Assembly: GCA_026182355.1 (NCBI GenBank)
Contig: JAPFBL010000223.1
Coordinates: forward strand, 124,001-188,000
Length of the DNA: 64,000 bases
Origin: Hermatobates lingyangjiaoensis
Lineage: Eukaryota; Arthropoda; Insecta; Hemiptera; Hermatobatidae
Reading direction: 5' to 3'
Shown here one piece after another: positions 45,531 through 55,929 of this stretch (positions are counted from its first letter, which is position 1; each line of letters begins with the position of its first letter). The translations under genes and the position numbers were made by a program. The notes below the pieces were generated by a model that did no database searches, was not told where the DNA came from, and worked only from the letters and a program-made list of their open reading frames with translations.

Positions 45531-46042
45531 TAATGCAGCTTTATGCCCCAGGCGGGCCGAATGCGGCCCGTGGGCCGTATGTTTGACACCCCTGACCTAG
45601 AGGACAGCCTCAGTATTGGATGGGAGACAGGCAGTAAGGCACGACGTGTTGGGAGCTGTTGCTATAATTTCTTAACACTGAGTGACACAAGGGCTCACGA
45701 GGTCATCTAGTTTTTTATAATAATGCAGCTTTATACCCCAGGCGGGCCGAATGCGGCCCGTGGGCCGTATGTTTGACACCCCTGACCTAAAGGACAGCCT
45801 CAGTGTTGGAGGAGAGTCAGGCAGTACGGCACGACGTGGTGGGAGCTGTTGCTATAATTTCTTAACACTGAATAACACAAGGGGTCACGGGGTCGTCTAG
45901 TTTTTTATAATAATGCAGCTTTATGCTCCAGCCGCACCGAATGCGGCCCGTGGGCCGTAAGTTTGACACCCCTGACCTACAGGACAGCCTCAGTGTTGGA
46001 GGGGAGGCAGGCAGTACGGCACGACGTGGTGGGAGCTGGTGC
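45531..46042 (+). repeat. 190-bp tandem repeat, 2.7 units, ending at a promoter-like site
   Basis: TAATGCAGCTTTATGC starts at 45531, 45721 and 45911. Each unit has GGCCCGTGGGCCGTATGTTT GACACCCCTG (like a hAT terminus) followed by ACAGCCTCAGT and CACGACGTG.TGGGAGCTG. The third unit diverges at its end into the TATAAA at 46044. Confidence 0.85.
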
Positions 46043-46043
46043 T

Positions 46044-46081
46044 TATAAACCTGGTCAGAGCCCAGAGGGTACCGAGTCAGT
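46044..46081 (+). promoter_or_regulatory. Candidate core promoter (TATA box and TCAGT initiator)
   Basis: TATAAA at 46044-46049 and TCAGT, the arthropod initiator consensus, at 46077-46081. The spacing of about 35 bp is slightly long. A Kozak-like start follows 14 bp later. Confidence 0.45.
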
Positions 46082-46094
46082 CCACCTCGCCACC

Positions 46095-46109
46095 ATGTTC
46101 CCAGTTCAG
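46095..46109 (+). CDS. Candidate first coding exon (five codons, MFPVQ)
   Basis: GCCACCATG is a strong start context and CAG|GTACGTCT a strong donor, giving a first exon of only five codons. A tiny first exon that interrupts a signal peptide is typical of insect cuticle and other secreted-protein genes, but no second exon could be identified, so the product is unknown. Confidence 0.4.
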
Positions 46110-46699
46110 GTACGTCTCACAATCCATTCATTACAATTTAAGAAACTCTTTCTTCATTATAAAGTAAATAAAAAAAATATAATTATAAATAAAATAAAAT
46201 TATTCTTCTCATTAATATTCACCGCAAGCTTAAAAAATTTTTGCGAGTCAGCGCTGAATGACTTATACGAATAACTAAAAAAGAAAACAATATAAAAAAG
46301 ACACGTTTTCATTATGTACTATTCCAAACTTGCCAAAAATTACCATTTGTCTTGGGAGTAATATTTATTTATTACTAAACCACTATGCTCTGTTAATTCA
46401 CAGGGACTGTTAAGTATACTTTATTACGTTATGTTGAAATTGCACTTTTGTTAAAAATATACAGGTTCGCTTGTAAATATTTTTAGGTTCACTACAACCT
46501 ACAGAATGATACTGTAGGATTCTTGGAAGAGAAATATACGTAATGAATAGCTATATTAATTACGTTTTATATTAATTCATACAGTCAGGATTAAATTAAT
46601 TTAAAACGGAATATTTCCAAAAGGACTATAAGAATTAAAGTAATCCTTTGTTTTATGAGCTCAACTCTCCCTGAAATTCTTAAGAAAAGCATTTCTAGT
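46110..46699. other. Possible first intron, A+T-rich
   Basis: No acceptor with a convincing coding continuation was seen. Confidence 0.3.
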
Positions 46700-46990
46700 C
46701 GCTCTTTAAAAAACAAATCTCAATCAATTCAACATTCAGTGGTGTTTTGTGCAGAAAAATCACAATAAATAAACACGTGATGCAATCAATGAAATTAAAC
46801 CACAAGGAAAGAAAGAAAACAACAGAAAAAATGCTCCTAGCCTTTTCAATCGTCAGAGACAAACAAAGCAATAACTAAATTTTCTTACTTCAAAAAGTTT
46901 CTACTTTGTTTACTGTCTGAAGACATAAGTTGAAAGACTTCAGAGCATTTTTTCTATTTTTTTCTTTTTTTCCTTGTTGTATAATTTCAA
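46700..46990. mobile_element. Inverted hammerhead-type repeat, degraded
   Basis: Family-D-like ends (AAACACGTGA..CAATCAATGA and TTCTTTTTTTCCTTGTTGTA..AATCAGT) flank CTGAAGA...GAAAGAC at 46917-46935. Confidence 0.4.
46912..46944 (+). ncRNA. Weak hammerhead-like motif
   Basis: CTGAAGA at 46917, minimal AC/GT stem II, GAAA. Stem III and stem I are imperfect. Confidence 0.3.
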
Positions 46991-47311
46991 TCAGTATAGT
47001 GTTTAGTGCAGATAACAGAAACTTGTCTTAATTTTTTTAGTTATTTTTATTTCTTTTTCATATATTAGGTTTTTTTTAGGATTTTTAGATAAAACTATAA
47101 TAATTTTATGTCAAACTATTCATTTTTTTTTAAAAATTATTTTATACTAAATCTTAAAACAATTGGATTCTGATGTCGACTATAACTATAACCAATAACA
47201 ATATCAAAAGAATAATGTCAAAAGAAAATTTTTTGGTTTTCTCCTTTCCTAGGAACCGTTTTATTTTTCTTTGAAAATGTGGTTATTTGATTGAAAGTAA
47301 AGTTGTATGTG

Positions 47312-47312
<1 letters not shown>

Positions 47313-47349
<37 letters not shown>
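47313..47349. repeat. (TA)n microsatellite
   Basis: TA dinucleotides that open the AAAACTATAGTTTTG repeat shared with 24696. Confidence 0.9.
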
Positions 47350-47351
<2 letters not shown>

Positions 47352-47734
47352 AAACTATAGTTTTGTTTCTATTCCACGGTCGATACTTTTATCAATATTT
47401 ATATATATATATACATATATATTAGATAACATACCTATTCCATCAAACGGTCGATATATTATTGAATCTGTTATATATATATATTCTTGGTCCCCCTTTC
47501 TCTTTTCTTTGTCTTTGTTGTCTCAGATGCAACAGGCAGTTGTTGCCGAAATTCACACTATTTTCTTTTTAAAAAAATCTTTGATATAATGGTTTAGTTT
47601 GTCTATTTCAAAATTTTATTCTTCTCCCTATGAAAAAGGTTTTAAATAATAACCGAAACGATGGCAATGAAAGTTTAATTTGAACCTGAAGAACTGACTG
47701 AGTCCGGATAAACTTTTATGTTGTATACATATAT

Positions 47735-47890
47735 ATATATAAAACAAGATTTCATATAAACTCGTAAAATAACAATCAATGATCAAACCACAATATGAAA
47801 TGGGAAAAAAATACTAAGATCTTTCGTATTGTGGTTTGATCATTGATTGTTTTTCACGTGTTTATGTGAAATCTTTATATATATATAGAA
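47735..47890. mobile_element. Family D inverted pair without hammerhead
   Basis: ATTTCATATAAACTCGTAAA ... CAATATGAAATGGG mirrors ATTGTGGTTTGATCATTGAT ... CACGTGTTTATGTG. The junction falls inside the hammerhead, leaving only AAGATCTTTC. Confidence 0.6.
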
Positions 47891-47929
47891 TATTTATATG
47901 TAGAAAAAATAACATAAATGTAAAAATCA

Positions 47930-48120
47930 AACTATAAATGTAGAAAAAACCATAGATAAATTAGTAGCTCACACTTACAGTCCGTAATTTTCGGTTTGAA
48001 CCGTCTTGATGAGAGATAGAGAGGGAAACCAAACGCACTGTCCCCTCTCTTATCTGTCATGAAGACTGTTCAAACCAAACATTAGAGACTACAAGTGTGT
48101 GCTTTTTATTTGTCTATTTT
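47930..48120. mobile_element. Family C-like inverted pair, degraded hammerheads
   Basis: CACACTTACAGTCCGTAATT faces TAGAGACTACAAGTGTGTG. Between them lie CGGTTTGAACCG and GTTCAAACC, the stem II hairpins. Confidence 0.55.
47982..48024 (-). ncRNA. Degenerate hammerhead motif, family C
   Basis: Minus strand: ATCAAGA in place of CTGAAGA, perfect stem II CGGTT-CA-AACCG, AAA, AATT, A17. Confidence 0.45.
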
Positions 48121-48475
48121 TTTTCCTATAATGAACTATATTTGTTCATTACGGATCGTTTTTCCAACGAATATATATATATATATATATATATATACTG
48201 ATACAACAACGTCCTTGCCTTTAGAATTATTTTATGTTAGTCATGAATATTCAGATGTGACAGTCCTGGCCTACATATGATAATTAACAATGTGTTTTAT
48301 TAAGCCAGAGGATCCGACTTTGTTTCAATAACTAAGAAACACTTGCATTTCTTTTCTTGTCCAGTACTCTTTTCCTTAGATTATTGCTTAACAAAAACCC
48401 CTTATGCTAAGATATAATGCAATTGATAGATATTGATCAATTCAATGATGTATATATTGTAAACAGGAAAATGAT
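48121..48475. other. A+T-rich with (TA)n at 48170-48197
   Basis: Only the microsatellite is recognisable. Confidence 0.5.
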
Positions 48476-48720
48476 CCAAAAGGACAACAAACCTTTCACA
48501 GTAAACCACAGACACAGAACAAAGAAACGAACTCACTTACTGTCTCTAATTTTCGGTTGAACCATCATCAGGAGAGTTGAGATAGGAACACCAAGCCCAC
48601 TTGCAAAGCCACGGTACCTGCGAGAGACGGTGGTCTCCAACCATCGCTTCGCCAGTGCCCTTGGTGTCCCTATCTCAACTCTCCTGCGAGAGACGGTGGT
48701 CTCCAACCGTCGCTTATGTT
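48476..48720. mobile_element. Family C hammerhead repeat with internal inverted and direct repeats
   Basis: Holds GGAGAGTTGAGATAGG facing CCTATCTCAACTCTCC (48571 / 48670) and an exact-but-one 30-bp direct repeat (48620-48649, 48686-48715, GCGAGAGACGGTGGTCTCCA). Confidence 0.6.
48541..48578 (-). ncRNA. Hammerhead ribozyme motif, family C (intact)
   Basis: Minus strand CTGATGA (48571-48565), stem II GGT/ACC, GAAA (to 48551), AATT, A17, then GAGA, an exact complement of the TCTC before the core. Confidence 0.75.
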
Positions 48721-48976
48721 TCCTAAAATAAATACTTCCTGGGGTCTATATTCTCATCTAAACACCTTAGCTACATGACTGAGTTGAGTGCATTGTTTCT
48801 CCTGTACTTAATTCTTTTGGTACTCAGAAAAGTGAAGTATGTTTGGAGTGCCTAGCTGCTGCTTGATAAGATGAGAAGGTGGTTAGAGGTGGTTATTGGT
48901 GAGATGGGGAGGCGTCCGAAGCATGCACGAGGTCCAATTCCAGGAGTAAGAGGTCCTCATAGCCTAAGGGCTCGTA
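48721..48976. other. Intergenic, nothing recognised
   Basis: No feature seen. Confidence 0.4.
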
Positions 48977-49542
48977 CAGTCTTTTTCCGAAAATAAGACA
49001 CTGTCTTAATTTTTTTTTAGGCGCAAAATACCTGCTAAGGCTTATTTTTGGAGGAGGTCTTCAAGTACAATAAGACGATTTATATACTTATGTTTAATAT
49101 ATATGTAGATACAGAAATTTAAATGTATTCAATTATATTTGAATTTAAAAAAGTCATGCCATTTTCTTCTAAAACATCATAATAAATAATCAAAATTTCA
49201 ATTCCGTTCTGAGTTTCATCAATATTCATTTCTTGATGAATCATTGATACCATATCCCTCAAGTCTTGCTATATAGCTGTCGTTAAATGAATACTCCTTG
49301 TCTAAATGGCCTACTGAAACGAACTTTAGAGGTTAATACGGAATTTCTCGGAATATTTTGTTCCAAACAATGAAATATTAGAACAACTAAAGATAATTAC
49401 CAAATTGAATTATATTATATTGAAATTTTCCACATTATTTTAACTAGGGCTTATTATTAGGGGAGAGCTTGTATTCTATGAAGTACCGAAAATCACACTA
49501 AGGCTTATTATTGGGAGATGTCGTATTTTAGGAAAAAGACGG
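48977..49542. mobile_element. TA-flanked DNA transposon, pogo/Tigger-like, non-autonomous
   Basis: Left end CAGTCTTTTTCCGAAAATAA and right end (reverse complement) CCGTCTTTTTCCTAAAATAC match at 21 of 24 positions. The dinucleotide TA flanks both (48975-48976, 49543-49544). Sub-terminal GGCTTATTTTTGG/GGCTTATTATTAGGGG blocks resemble Tigger-like repeats. 566 bp, no transposase. Confidence 0.7.
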
Positions 49543-49544
49543 TA

Positions 49545-50514
49545 GGTTGTCTCGTGAACCTTGTATGAAGGCAGAGTCGCCCAGTTACAACACTCCCTGC
49601 TATAAATGACCTAATCAATCACCTTATACTTATATTGCAAAATCTCATGTAGGCGTTCATTTTCAAAACTTAATTCACAGAATATTTCTTTTTTTAACAA
49701 ATGACCAGCCTGTAATCAATTTTTTTTTACAAACTTTTAATTACATTGGACAATTCTTTTAGTAAATGAAAGCTAGAATTTAATGCTTACTCAACTCATG
49801 AGTATTTAATTTAATGATTTTTTTTCAGAAGGTTGGTTTAAAACAAAGGAGAGACTTTCAATATAACGCAGTAGTTAACATATGAGAGAGATGTCTATTC
49901 CTTTTAAGCGTATCAACATTTGCAGCTATTAATGCCATTTTAACATGTTTGCCAAACAAAAATCACATTTCACAAAAAAAAAACCTATCTTCAAGAGGCT
50001 CACACTTCTGTGAAAAAGCAAAAGCGGCCTTTCTGACCAAGTCACCGACGCGCACTTTAATAATATAGCATTAATTTCAGTTTTACGTTAACCGCTTCTT
50101 CCTCAAGAGTCAAATGTTTCAAAATAGTATTATCAGATACTGCAGGGTTGGTAAAAATATCCTTCTTTCTATTTATTTCTACAGAACTGAATGCTGGTTA
50201 AAACTTTATTACTCCCTGTGTAAAGACCACTAAATTACGAAAGTTACAAAAAAAATGTTAATTATTGATCATTATTGATCAGCGATGGTAACATCTTTGG
50301 ATAAATCAATCTGCTGTTCTCGTAGCGACTGTTGCTGCTCTTTCATAATCAGTCTGATCATACAGATGAGTCAGGCGGAAATAACTTCAATTTTCCTCTG
50401 ACTAGATTAAATAACAAATAAAAGTAGTTGTTAAATTTTTTTGTTCTATGTTTTAGAACATTAATCTTTTATTGGATATAGGTGTATTCACATTTTTTCC
50501 AGCTTGCAAACTTT
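49545..50514. other. Intergenic, nothing recognised
   Basis: A+T-rich. No exon or repeat boundary recognised. Confidence 0.4.
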
Positions 50515-50705
50515 GTTAAATTATATATATATAAAAAGATTTCACATAAACACGTGAAATAACAATCAATGATCAAACCACAATAAGAAATGGGAAAACA
50601 AGACTAAGATCTTTCAACCGTAACAAGCGGTCTTCGTCAGTTGGGTTTTTGACTCAACTGACTTAGTTTTGTATTCCCATTTCTTATTGTGGTTTGATCA
50701 TATAT
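50515..50705. mobile_element. Family D hammerhead repeat pair, right arm truncated
   Basis: Left arm from a TA tract through TTTCACATAAACACGTGAA to the hammerhead. The right arm keeps ACTTAGTTTTGTATTCCCAT and the TTGTGGTTTGATCA end but not the core. Confidence 0.65.
50604..50644 (-). ncRNA. Hammerhead ribozyme motif, family D, stem I broken
   Basis: Minus strand CTGACGA (50640-50634), stem II GACCG/CGGTT, GAAA, AGATCT, T17, AGTC. The base run before the core is CCAA instead of GACT, so stem I is lost at the inverted-pair junction. Confidence 0.65.
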
Positions 50706-50754
50706 ATATATCAGCTCAAAAATGAAAAAAAGCAACACACAGAGAAAGAGACAG

Positions 50755-50797
50755 ACTTACAAATTCAAATTTTTGGATGATCCGTCTTCAGGAGACT
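50755..50797 (-). ncRNA. Degenerate hammerhead motif, family C
   Basis: Minus strand CTGAAGA (50791-50785), stem II GGA/TCC, but the invariant G of GAAA is A. AATT and T follow. Confidence 0.5.
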
Positions 50798-50823
50798 CCG
50801 GCGTGCTTGGTCGCCCTTTCTAT

Positions 50824-50872
50824 TTTCTCCTGATGACAGATCATCTGAAAATTTGAGTTTGTAAGTGTGTCT
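50824..50872 (+). ncRNA. Hammerhead ribozyme motif, family C (intact)
   Basis: CTGATGA 50830-50836, stem II CAGA-TCA-TCTG, AAA, AATT palindrome, T17, GAG pairing with the CTC before the core. Confidence 0.75.
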
Positions 50873-50945
50873 CTTTCTCTGTGTGTTGCTTTTCTTCGTT
50901 TTTGAGCTGATTTGCGTCCATTTTGGGTCGTTTTTTTCGAATTTT

Positions 50946-51255
50946 GAGTGAAATATTTATATACACGGGTTCAAAATCGAAGAAGTGTAACACACAAAAT
51001 AAAGAATCACATTATAAACTCAAATTTTCATTATAATCAACGAACTAAAATTAATGGTTTAATAATTAAATATTCATTTCTAATTAACTAATTAAATATT
51101 TTGAGCATACTTTTACATTCATATCAGTCAAGTATGATAATCAGTGAAAATTCTATTTCAATGACTACGGTTTTAAACATTTCCAGTTACCCTGAGGCCA
51201 TTTTTGAAGTTTTGTTGCTGATTTCTACATCCAAAAGTTTGTGAACAGATTATAG
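50946..51255. other. A+T-rich spacer
   Basis: Nothing recognised. Confidence 0.4.
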
Positions 51256-51795
51256 CAGGGGTGGGCAAACTACGGCCCGCGGGCCAAATCCGGCTCTTTG
51301 GTCTTTTGAATCCGGCCCACCGAAGATTGGTACATGATTTAGGTTTGATGTAAATGATAGTACTAATTTTATTTTGACTCGCAATGAAGTGCATTTCCAC
51401 ATCAGGTGGTGCAGTATCACACTTTCAGCTTTCGTTCTTCTTTTACTGGTTAGATTATTTAATTGTGATGAATACCAACAAAAAACCTAAAGATCCCAGA
51501 AAGGGGATGAATATCTCAGATCTGTTCTAAGAGTTTCTCCAGACTTCGATGCTGTATTTAAAATTTGTGATCAACAACACTGTTCTCATTAAAAGAGTTA
51601 TACTTCATGTTTATACTTCAATGACTTTTTTTGTTTTTGTTTAATACGAACTCTTAACTAATGCTGTTTTTATATTGTATCTTGCGCTGAAATAGTCCAC
51701 CTGTCAGATTTTTCAATCAATGTGCCCACCTGTCAAATTTTAAAGTTAATGTGACCCGCCAGTCACATAACTCGCAAAATAACTGCCCACCTCTG
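51256..51795. mobile_element. hAT-type element, non-autonomous
   Basis: Left CAGGGGTGGGCAAACTACGG and right (reverse complement) CAGAGGTGGGCAG are typical hAT termini, with GGCCCGCGGGCC just inside the left end. Flanking octamers GATTATAG and CACTATAG match at 6 of 8 bases, a decayed TSD. 540 bp. A SINE begins immediately to the right. Confidence 0.7.
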
Positions 51796-51801
51796 CACTA
51801 T

Positions 51802-52262
51802 AGGGTCACGTACTCAGTGGTTAACGTACTCGCCCCTGAAATGGTGGGTCTGGGGTTTAATACCCATCTGGCCTTCGATTTATTCACGTGGTAGGTGAAT
51901 AAATCTGAGTACGTCGCACCTCGGAGAGGACTGTTAAGCCGTCGGTCCCGGAGCCAGTACGATGTCAGGTGCTTGTTAAAGATCCCTACTCTAAATATAA
52001 TTGAGTTAGGCAAAATTTAGGACCCTCAATGCAGAATCAGTCTTCTTTGTGTGGTATCAGAAATGACCCAATGTTCGGCCAATGTGTGTTCCCTTGTGGG
52101 ACAGCCACTGGAACTAAAAGGTAGCATACTACTATTTCTGATTATCGTTATTACTATACTTCTGGAAATACAATTTTTTTTTTATTTTTCTTATTATAAC
52201 ATGCAACCGATGCATATTGTACCGTTAGTTTTTGGTATCAAAACCAATATATCAGTTTTAGT
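51802..52262 (+). mobile_element. tRNA-headed SINE-like element
   Basis: Degraded A box (CAGTGGTTAACGTACTCGCC), B box GGGGTTTAATACCC, then TTCGATTTATTCACGTGG, TTAAGCCGTCGGTCCCG, GTTAAAGATCCCTACTC, CAATGTTCGGCCAATGTGTG and the GGTATCAAAACCAATA end shared with 38970. Confidence 0.75.
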
Positions 52263-52374
52263 AGATAAAGAAAATACGACTATCAGTTTGACTTAAAAAT
52301 ACCAGTTTAATAACTTTTCCGTGCCGGAAAGGCTAAAACTACAAAAGAAAGACAAAGTAAAGATTGGTCTAGGT

Positions 52375-53068
52375 CAAAGGTTCCCAAAGTCGGTTCCTTA
52401 ACAGACTGTTTGGAGTTCCGTGAAAACCATTTAGCAATAACATTTCTCTAAAAAAATTTTTTTGTGGGTATGGATTTATTCTATATTTCCTGTGAATCAT
52501 GAAACCGAATAATGTTTATATCTACATATACCCATAAATAGAAGTGGTCAACATTTATTCATATTTAGGATGAATAACTAGTCAGTTTTTGAAACTACGA
52601 GTATCTGATTCCCGAATTTTCTGCTATTATAAAAGTAGCACTTCACACATTGCTGCCATTTCCCACTACCTACTTATGTGAAACTGGATTTTCCATTTAA
52701 ACTCCCATAGAAACCAAATACCGAAGTAGACTTAATGCTGGGGCTAACTTGAGAATCAAACTCTCAACTATAAAGCCAAAAATGATTAAAAAACAAACTC
52801 TGTGTTAAAATTGCTAGTAATTCTGTTTTATGTGTTATGCACTTGTGGAAAATATGAAAATTAAAATCTTTTAATTTGAATTTTTATTCGAAAAATACAC
52901 ATTGCAGTAATATTACTTTTTTAATTGTTTTTAAACATACATACTATTTAAAAAGGCATATGAAAATATTTATATTATGATTGTATGAAATCATTAGTAT
53001 TTGGGGTTCCCGGAAAAGTTACTGGAACCAAAAAGGGTTCCGCGTCAAAAAAAGTTTGAAAAACTCTG
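52375..53068 (+). mobile_element. hAT transposon with 8-bp TSD, internally deleted
   Basis: Ends CAAAGGTTCCCAAAG and (reverse complement) CAGAGTTTTTCAAACTT. Identical octamers GTCTAGGT flank it (52367-52374, 53069-53076). 52641-52808 encodes the C-terminal hAT dimerisation region, LHTLLPFPTTYLCETGFS, one stop, then TKYRSRLNAGANLRIKLSTI, and ends in TAA. The family is that of SCAND3/ZBED-type hAT transposases. The catalytic core is missing, so it cannot move by itself. Confidence 0.9.
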
Positions 53069-53076
53069 GTCTAGGT

Positions 53077-53524
53077 TGGTAGTAAGTTCATTGCACTTGA
53101 AGAGCGACTGAATAGCCTGCCATTCTTTCTCATAATATTTCATAAAACAAGTGGCCTCCTGGCCTTGTCAACCAGTGTGAATGATCCTCCGCTTCCGCAC
53201 ACATTCCACCAATTGTCATAACCATTTTGTATCTATCACAAAACAAACATTACTAAAATGTATATTATATAAAAAAAACTTTTTCTATTTCATTTTTATT
53301 TTTAAATAAAACGACGGCTTTCTTTTGTGTTCTTGGTGGCATATCTAAGGTTTTGTCATTCCTGTTAATTTGTTCAATTTCAAATTAACTGTTTCGGGAA
53401 CTATTTTCATAACGAAGAATCCTTTTTGTTTTTAACTAAAATGTGTTTTTAGACATTTTGGAATAATGGATAACCTGCCGTACTTATTGGTTGTGTTTAC
53501 ATTAATTCTTTTATTATTATTATA
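53077..53524 (-). other. Coding-like patch on the minus strand, unrecognised
   Basis: About 53090-53240 reads on the minus strand NGYDNWWNVCGSGGSFTLVD then KARRPLVL and a stop. Composition is protein-like, but the family was not recognised; it may be a dead transposon or exon. Confidence 0.25.
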
Positions 53525-54102
53525 CTAGCAAACCTACCCGTCTTTGACGGAATCAAAAATTTGATTCTACTTGGTATTCCAAAATAACATTAGAAATTAT
53601 AGAATAGTAAAAAATACCATTATTAGTGTAGTGTTAAACAAATGCTTCTGTATTCACCACATTAGATGTCTGTCCTTGAGGTTCATGGAAGAACAAAGAG
53701 TTGGAACCTCTAACTCTTGAGCAAGCAAACTACAGTTGACCATCTGAGAAAATGGTCCTGTCCATTTTCACATTTCCCGAGGCACTCAAGTTTCGTAACA
53801 TGAAATTTGTTACTGATACTAAATGCAGCATGATGGTGCTCCACTTTAAGTTTTTACTCATGAGCAGGCAGTCCAGGAGCAGTCACGGAGTCAAGAAATT
53901 CAGTTGGATAATGAACTGCTTCCTCATCACTAATCACTCTCTTTACTGACTTGTAAGTTCTATATTCGGCTTGATATAGCGTAAGAAGTTGTTTGTTGGT
54001 TTTTCCTGCCTGTTCACATTAAGGGTTGAGAATAAATCGTTCACAAAGCCATTTATTCTGAATAGGTAGTACATCTTGAACTCTGGGAAACACCTTTTCA
54101 AT
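53525..54102 (-). mobile_element. Helitron 3' end with decayed Pif1-type helicase
   Basis: Minus strand: the element ends CTAG (53528-53525) followed by host T, nine bases after the hairpin CCGTC-AAA-GACGG (53550-53538), the standard Helitron 3' terminus. Upstream in the same orientation, 54102-53634 encodes helicase remains: WLCERFILNP, a stop, CEQAGKTNKQLL, YKSVKRVISDEEAVHYPTEF, LDSVTAPGLPAHE, and after frameshifts FSDGQL and ACSRVRGSNSLFFHEPQGQT SNVVNTEAFV with its natural stop. The Rep domain and 5' end were not found. Confidence 0.8.
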
Positions 54103-54254
54103 GTTTTCAATGATGTCAAATACGCAATATATTCATATGCTCAAATGAAATTAAAATCAACAACAATACCTACTTGCTACTCCTGTGTATTTTCAAAATA
54201 AACTTGTCTGCGAAGTGAGCAAAATACAGCTTAAAGCCGCATTATTTCGCTTCT

Positions 54255-54540
54255 GCACTGAATTATCAATCTATTTAGAGCCTATATTTTAAGTTAGACA
54301 TGCACAAATCTAGTGTCAATGTTTCATCTCTCTATGTCTTATGGTGGCTGAGTTTACATGTGACAAACGTTTCTGCTTTAAACGTCCATAACTTCACCGC
54401 TACGTTGAATTTCCAATCAATTCAGAGCCTATATTTTAAGTTCGACATACGCAAATTTACTGTAAAAGTTTCAGCTTGATATGTGTTATGGTGGCTGAGT
54501 TTACTTGTGACAAAATTTTGCGGACAAACCGACAGAAATT
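54255..54540. repeat. Two direct copies of a ~150-bp unit
   Basis: TTTAGAGCCTATATTTTAAG..TATGGTGGCTGAGTTTAC occurs near 54273 and again near 54421, about 149 bp apart. Possibly part of the same Helitron. Confidence 0.7.
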
Positions 54541-54629
54541 TTTCAAAGGGTGGATTCGGTTTCTCCAATGTATGAAACGTAAAAAAAACTTGAAATGAGT
54601 CAGCTCTAAGCAATACACTGATAAAATCA

Positions 54630-55243
54630 TTATTTTATTTATATAGATTACAACTACCCTTAGAGGGGTAACCCATGATACATAAAAGAAGTAAAAGAGT
54701 GGCGAAACCACCCATTGGTAGTACTCCATAAGATCACTTGCAACTATTCTTGACAGTTATCATTTCTTTACGAGTAGATCTCTGAGCAAACATCTTTTCA
54801 GCCTTCTAATTGGATTGGTAGGAATCTGGTGGGATGATAATTCACCAGAATAAAAGGGTTTAGATTGGTGGGTAAAGATTCATGGAATTTGCGCTTTCGG
54901 GATTGGATTTCTTGGTGAATAAAAGGAATTTTCAGATCATTATGAATGATGTAATTAGAAACATAAAAGGTAGGTTGTACAATTTTATGAAGGATTATGG
55001 ATTGGGCTGTTTGGATTCTTTGGATGTTTGACCGCTTGGTTGATCCCCAGATTTCGGGTCCGTAAGTCCAGATCAGTTTAAGTATTGTAGTCTATATCAG
55101 TCTTTTGTTCTGTAGAGCCAAATTTGATCTTTTGTCAAGAAGTCTGGATAGCCTCCAATATCGTCTCATTAGGTCCTGTCGTTCAGTCTTGTATGTGTAT
55201 TCCATGTTAATCGCTTGTCAATGTACATCCCCAGATATCGCAC
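54630..55243 (-). pseudogene. Jockey-like LINE, C-terminal RT and 3' UTR
   Basis: Minus strand from 55243: VRYLGMYIDKRLTWNTHT, frameshift, RLLDKRSNLALQNKRLI, stop, TTILKLIWTYGPEIWGSTKR, SNIQRIQTAQSIILHKI, NYIIHNDLKIPFIHQEIQSR. This is the motif order that follows the jockey RT core (YLG..LD..L.W, L.K..L.P.W.YG...WG, RIQ...LR, IH.DL.IP...EEI). About 130 bp of 3' UTR ends in AATAAAATAATGATTTTATC. The break codons show it is dead. Confidence 0.85.
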
Positions 55244-55929
55244 TATACATTAATTCAGAAAATTTTAACAGCATTCAGTCAAACAGAATTATTTGAATTT
55301 CATACAAATTATTTGAATAGTAATAGTTAATATTATATGTAAAAAGAATAAAATTCTTAAAACTAAAAAAGTCTAGAGATACTCAACCATATGTGATATT
55401 TTCTAGCGGCGTCTAACCAAATTATTGTAATCAATCCACAGTACGCTTTAAATATTTTAGTGTACATAAATAGTTCTCGTTTCTTTGAAGGCCACAATGT
55501 TTCGAGTAATACTGAGGCATGGAAAAGTCACTTCTTCGATTTCTATAAACAAAAGGCTCAGTGATACTTTTTATTTGGTATTATCTTTCTACGAAAGTTC
55601 AAGTGTAAGCCATAAATAATGAAGTATAGTTTTTTTTTTCAGTATTAGAAGAATAACTATAAGCAAAAAATAGCAATTATTAGTTTCTCTCAGTAGTAAT
55701 ATAAACAGTTATTGGTGAAGACATTTATTCACTGGAGGCAATGTAAATAAGGAAATGATAAATCTATATATTCAGCTCTAAAAATTTTTGTTATCAAATT
55801 AGCAAAATTGTTTAAGTGTTCAGGGAAGTTTGCAGGATCTACATAATTTCAAGAAATGAAAATGTCGTTATGATAGAAAAATTGCTCTTATAATTTAATA
55901 GAAAGAAATATTAATATTTTGGCTAACAT
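55244..55929. other. A+T-rich region, no gene seen
   Basis: Nothing recognised. Confidence 0.4.

Larger units (their letters stand above)
50712..50945. mobile_element. Inverted pair of family C hammerhead repeats
   Basis: TCAGCTCAAAAATGAA...GCAACACACAGAGAAAGAGA mirrors TCTCTTTCTCTGTGTGTTGC...TTTTTGAGCTGA, about 100 bp per arm, followed by TTTGCGTCCATTTTGGGTCG. Confidence 0.75.

Noticed and set aside
45595..45660. Resemblance of AGTATTGGATGGGAGAC to the 3' part of 5S rRNA
   Set aside because: Only about 17 bases match. The rest of the 5S sequence and its internal control regions are absent, and the other repeat units match worse.
47287..47589. 100-codon ORF with YIYI repeats
   Set aside because: Translation of (TA)n microsatellite.
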